Part shown: piece after piece, positions 63,356 through 64,000 of the stretch
Numbering within the stretch: the first letter of the stretch is position 1
Layout of the letters: every line of letters begins with the position of its first letter
Assembly (NCBI RefSeq): GCF_027409185.1
Contig: NC_084461.1
Span: forward strand, 157,290,001-157,354,000
DNA length: 64,000 nucleotides
Direction: 5' to 3'
From: Cynocephalus volans
Taxonomy: Eukaryota; Chordata; Mammalia; Dermoptera; Cynocephalidae
Position numbers and translations under genes: made by a program
The notes under the pieces: model-generated
The model's database searches: none
The model's input: only the letters and a program-made list of their open reading frames with translations
What the model was told of the DNA's origin: nothing

Positions 63356-63905
63356 GCATGGGCACAAGGTTGTGTGAGCAGGTAGGCCAGTGGCCTTGGG
63401 CTCCTGGCTCAGCCACAACCTGGTCCAGTGCTTGACCTTGGCAGCCCTGGGCCCCTGACCTCAGAGTGCTGTCCCAGATCTCTATGATCCACTTTGGGAA
63501 GGTCCATTCTTGGTCCTGGGGTTTCTAGTTAAGGCTTACTGCTCTGGCCTTAGGTTCCCAGCCCAGAATTCAACCCCCGTCTCAGGCCCTGCCCTTGCCC
63601 TTGGAGTTATGGTACCAGTGTCCTAACTTCCCAAGTGTTAGGGTTCTGCTTGGCCTCCTGGGCCTTGGCGCTTGGGGTTTGGCTGGGCCTGGCTGCAGAG
63701 CTGCTGTCCTAAACCTCCCTGCTTCCCAGCACCAACTGAACCCCATTTTCCCAAGACCCCATGCCCACTGCTTGTCCCAGCATTTTGGTAAAAGACACAT
63801 TGGCTCCTGTCCCCTTGAGAGGCTGGAAGCCTACCAAAAACGGAGGAGCAAATGACCTTTTATAAATTATTATTTTTTAAATAAACCTGTGTGCCTGATG
63901 TCTTC
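63356..63905 (+). other. FGFR4: FGFR4 3' untranslated region
   Basis: About 550 bp without repeats up to the poly(A) signal at 63880-63885, with an AT-rich final 40 bp. Confidence 0.8.
63880..63885 (+). terminator. FGFR4: FGFR4 poly(A) signal
   Basis: AATAAA followed by a GTGTGCCTGATGTCTT GT-rich downstream element. Confidence 0.85.
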
Positions 63906-64000
63906 CCTGAGGGGCATGGAGGGGATATAGGGTGGAGGGAGCCCCTAAGCTGGGAGTTCTGCCTGGATGACACAGACTAAGGGCTCTGTGCCAGGCCTTG

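Overview
The window is nuclear DNA from a placental mammal. It carries two multi-exon plus-strand genes with GT-AG introns, CpG-rich promoters and AATAAA poly(A) signals, in a background of MIR, L2, L1, MLT1 and mariner repeats. The most telling marker is a family of about 38 tRNA(Ile)-derived SINEs (A-box/B-box monomers and dimers beginning GGGCCGGCCCGTGGCTCAC). From prior knowledge these match the CYN / t-SINE family of colugos (Dermoptera), so a flying lemur such as Galeopterus or Cynocephalus is the best guess. The gene order ZNF346-FGFR4 matches the conserved mammalian block that is on human 5q35.

Layout. 1-10.4 kb has no functional gene. It holds a decayed OVCA2 retrocopy (about 190-985), sense and antisense L1 fragments, L2 and SINEs. 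By mammalian synteny it is probably the first intron or 5' flank of UIMC1, which lies head-to-head with ZNF346; no UIMC1 coding exon was seen. About 10.5-11.1 kb is a CpG-rich, probably bidirectional promoter with two CTCGCGA elements. 10,794-36,545 is ZNF346 (JAZ): seven coding exons, all splice phases consistent, giving 294 residues and four dsRNA-binding C2H2 fingers. Its 3' UTR runs to about 37.87 kb. Intron 1 contains a large antisense L1 cluster (13.0-18.7 kb); intron 4 contains a 1.6-kb dead mariner transposon. 37.9-52.6 kb is intergenic repeat-rich DNA (L1, L2, MLT1, SINEs). 52.6-53.4 kb is a CpG island with the FGFR4 promoter and non-coding first exon. 55,715-63,355 is FGFR4: 17 coding exons, 801 residues, residue numbering equal to human through the kinase domain. 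Its poly(A) signal is at 63,880.

How the genes work. ZNF346 is a nuclear/nucleolar dsRNA-binding zinc-finger protein. FGFR4 is the FGF19/beta-Klotho-dependent receptor tyrosine kinase. They are neighbours by synteny and the sequence gives no sign of joint function.

The most unusual material is in the SINEs. One copy (20,287-20,451) is circularly permuted, with both breakpoints in the tRNA anticodon loop, and is flanked by a perfect 15-bp duplication. A second copy (29,503-29,622) carries an extra SINE head after its A-tail that ends in the same loop. A GC-rich sub-lineage replaces the anticodon arm with a new hairpin. Two 70-bp palindromes share ends with the mariner element.
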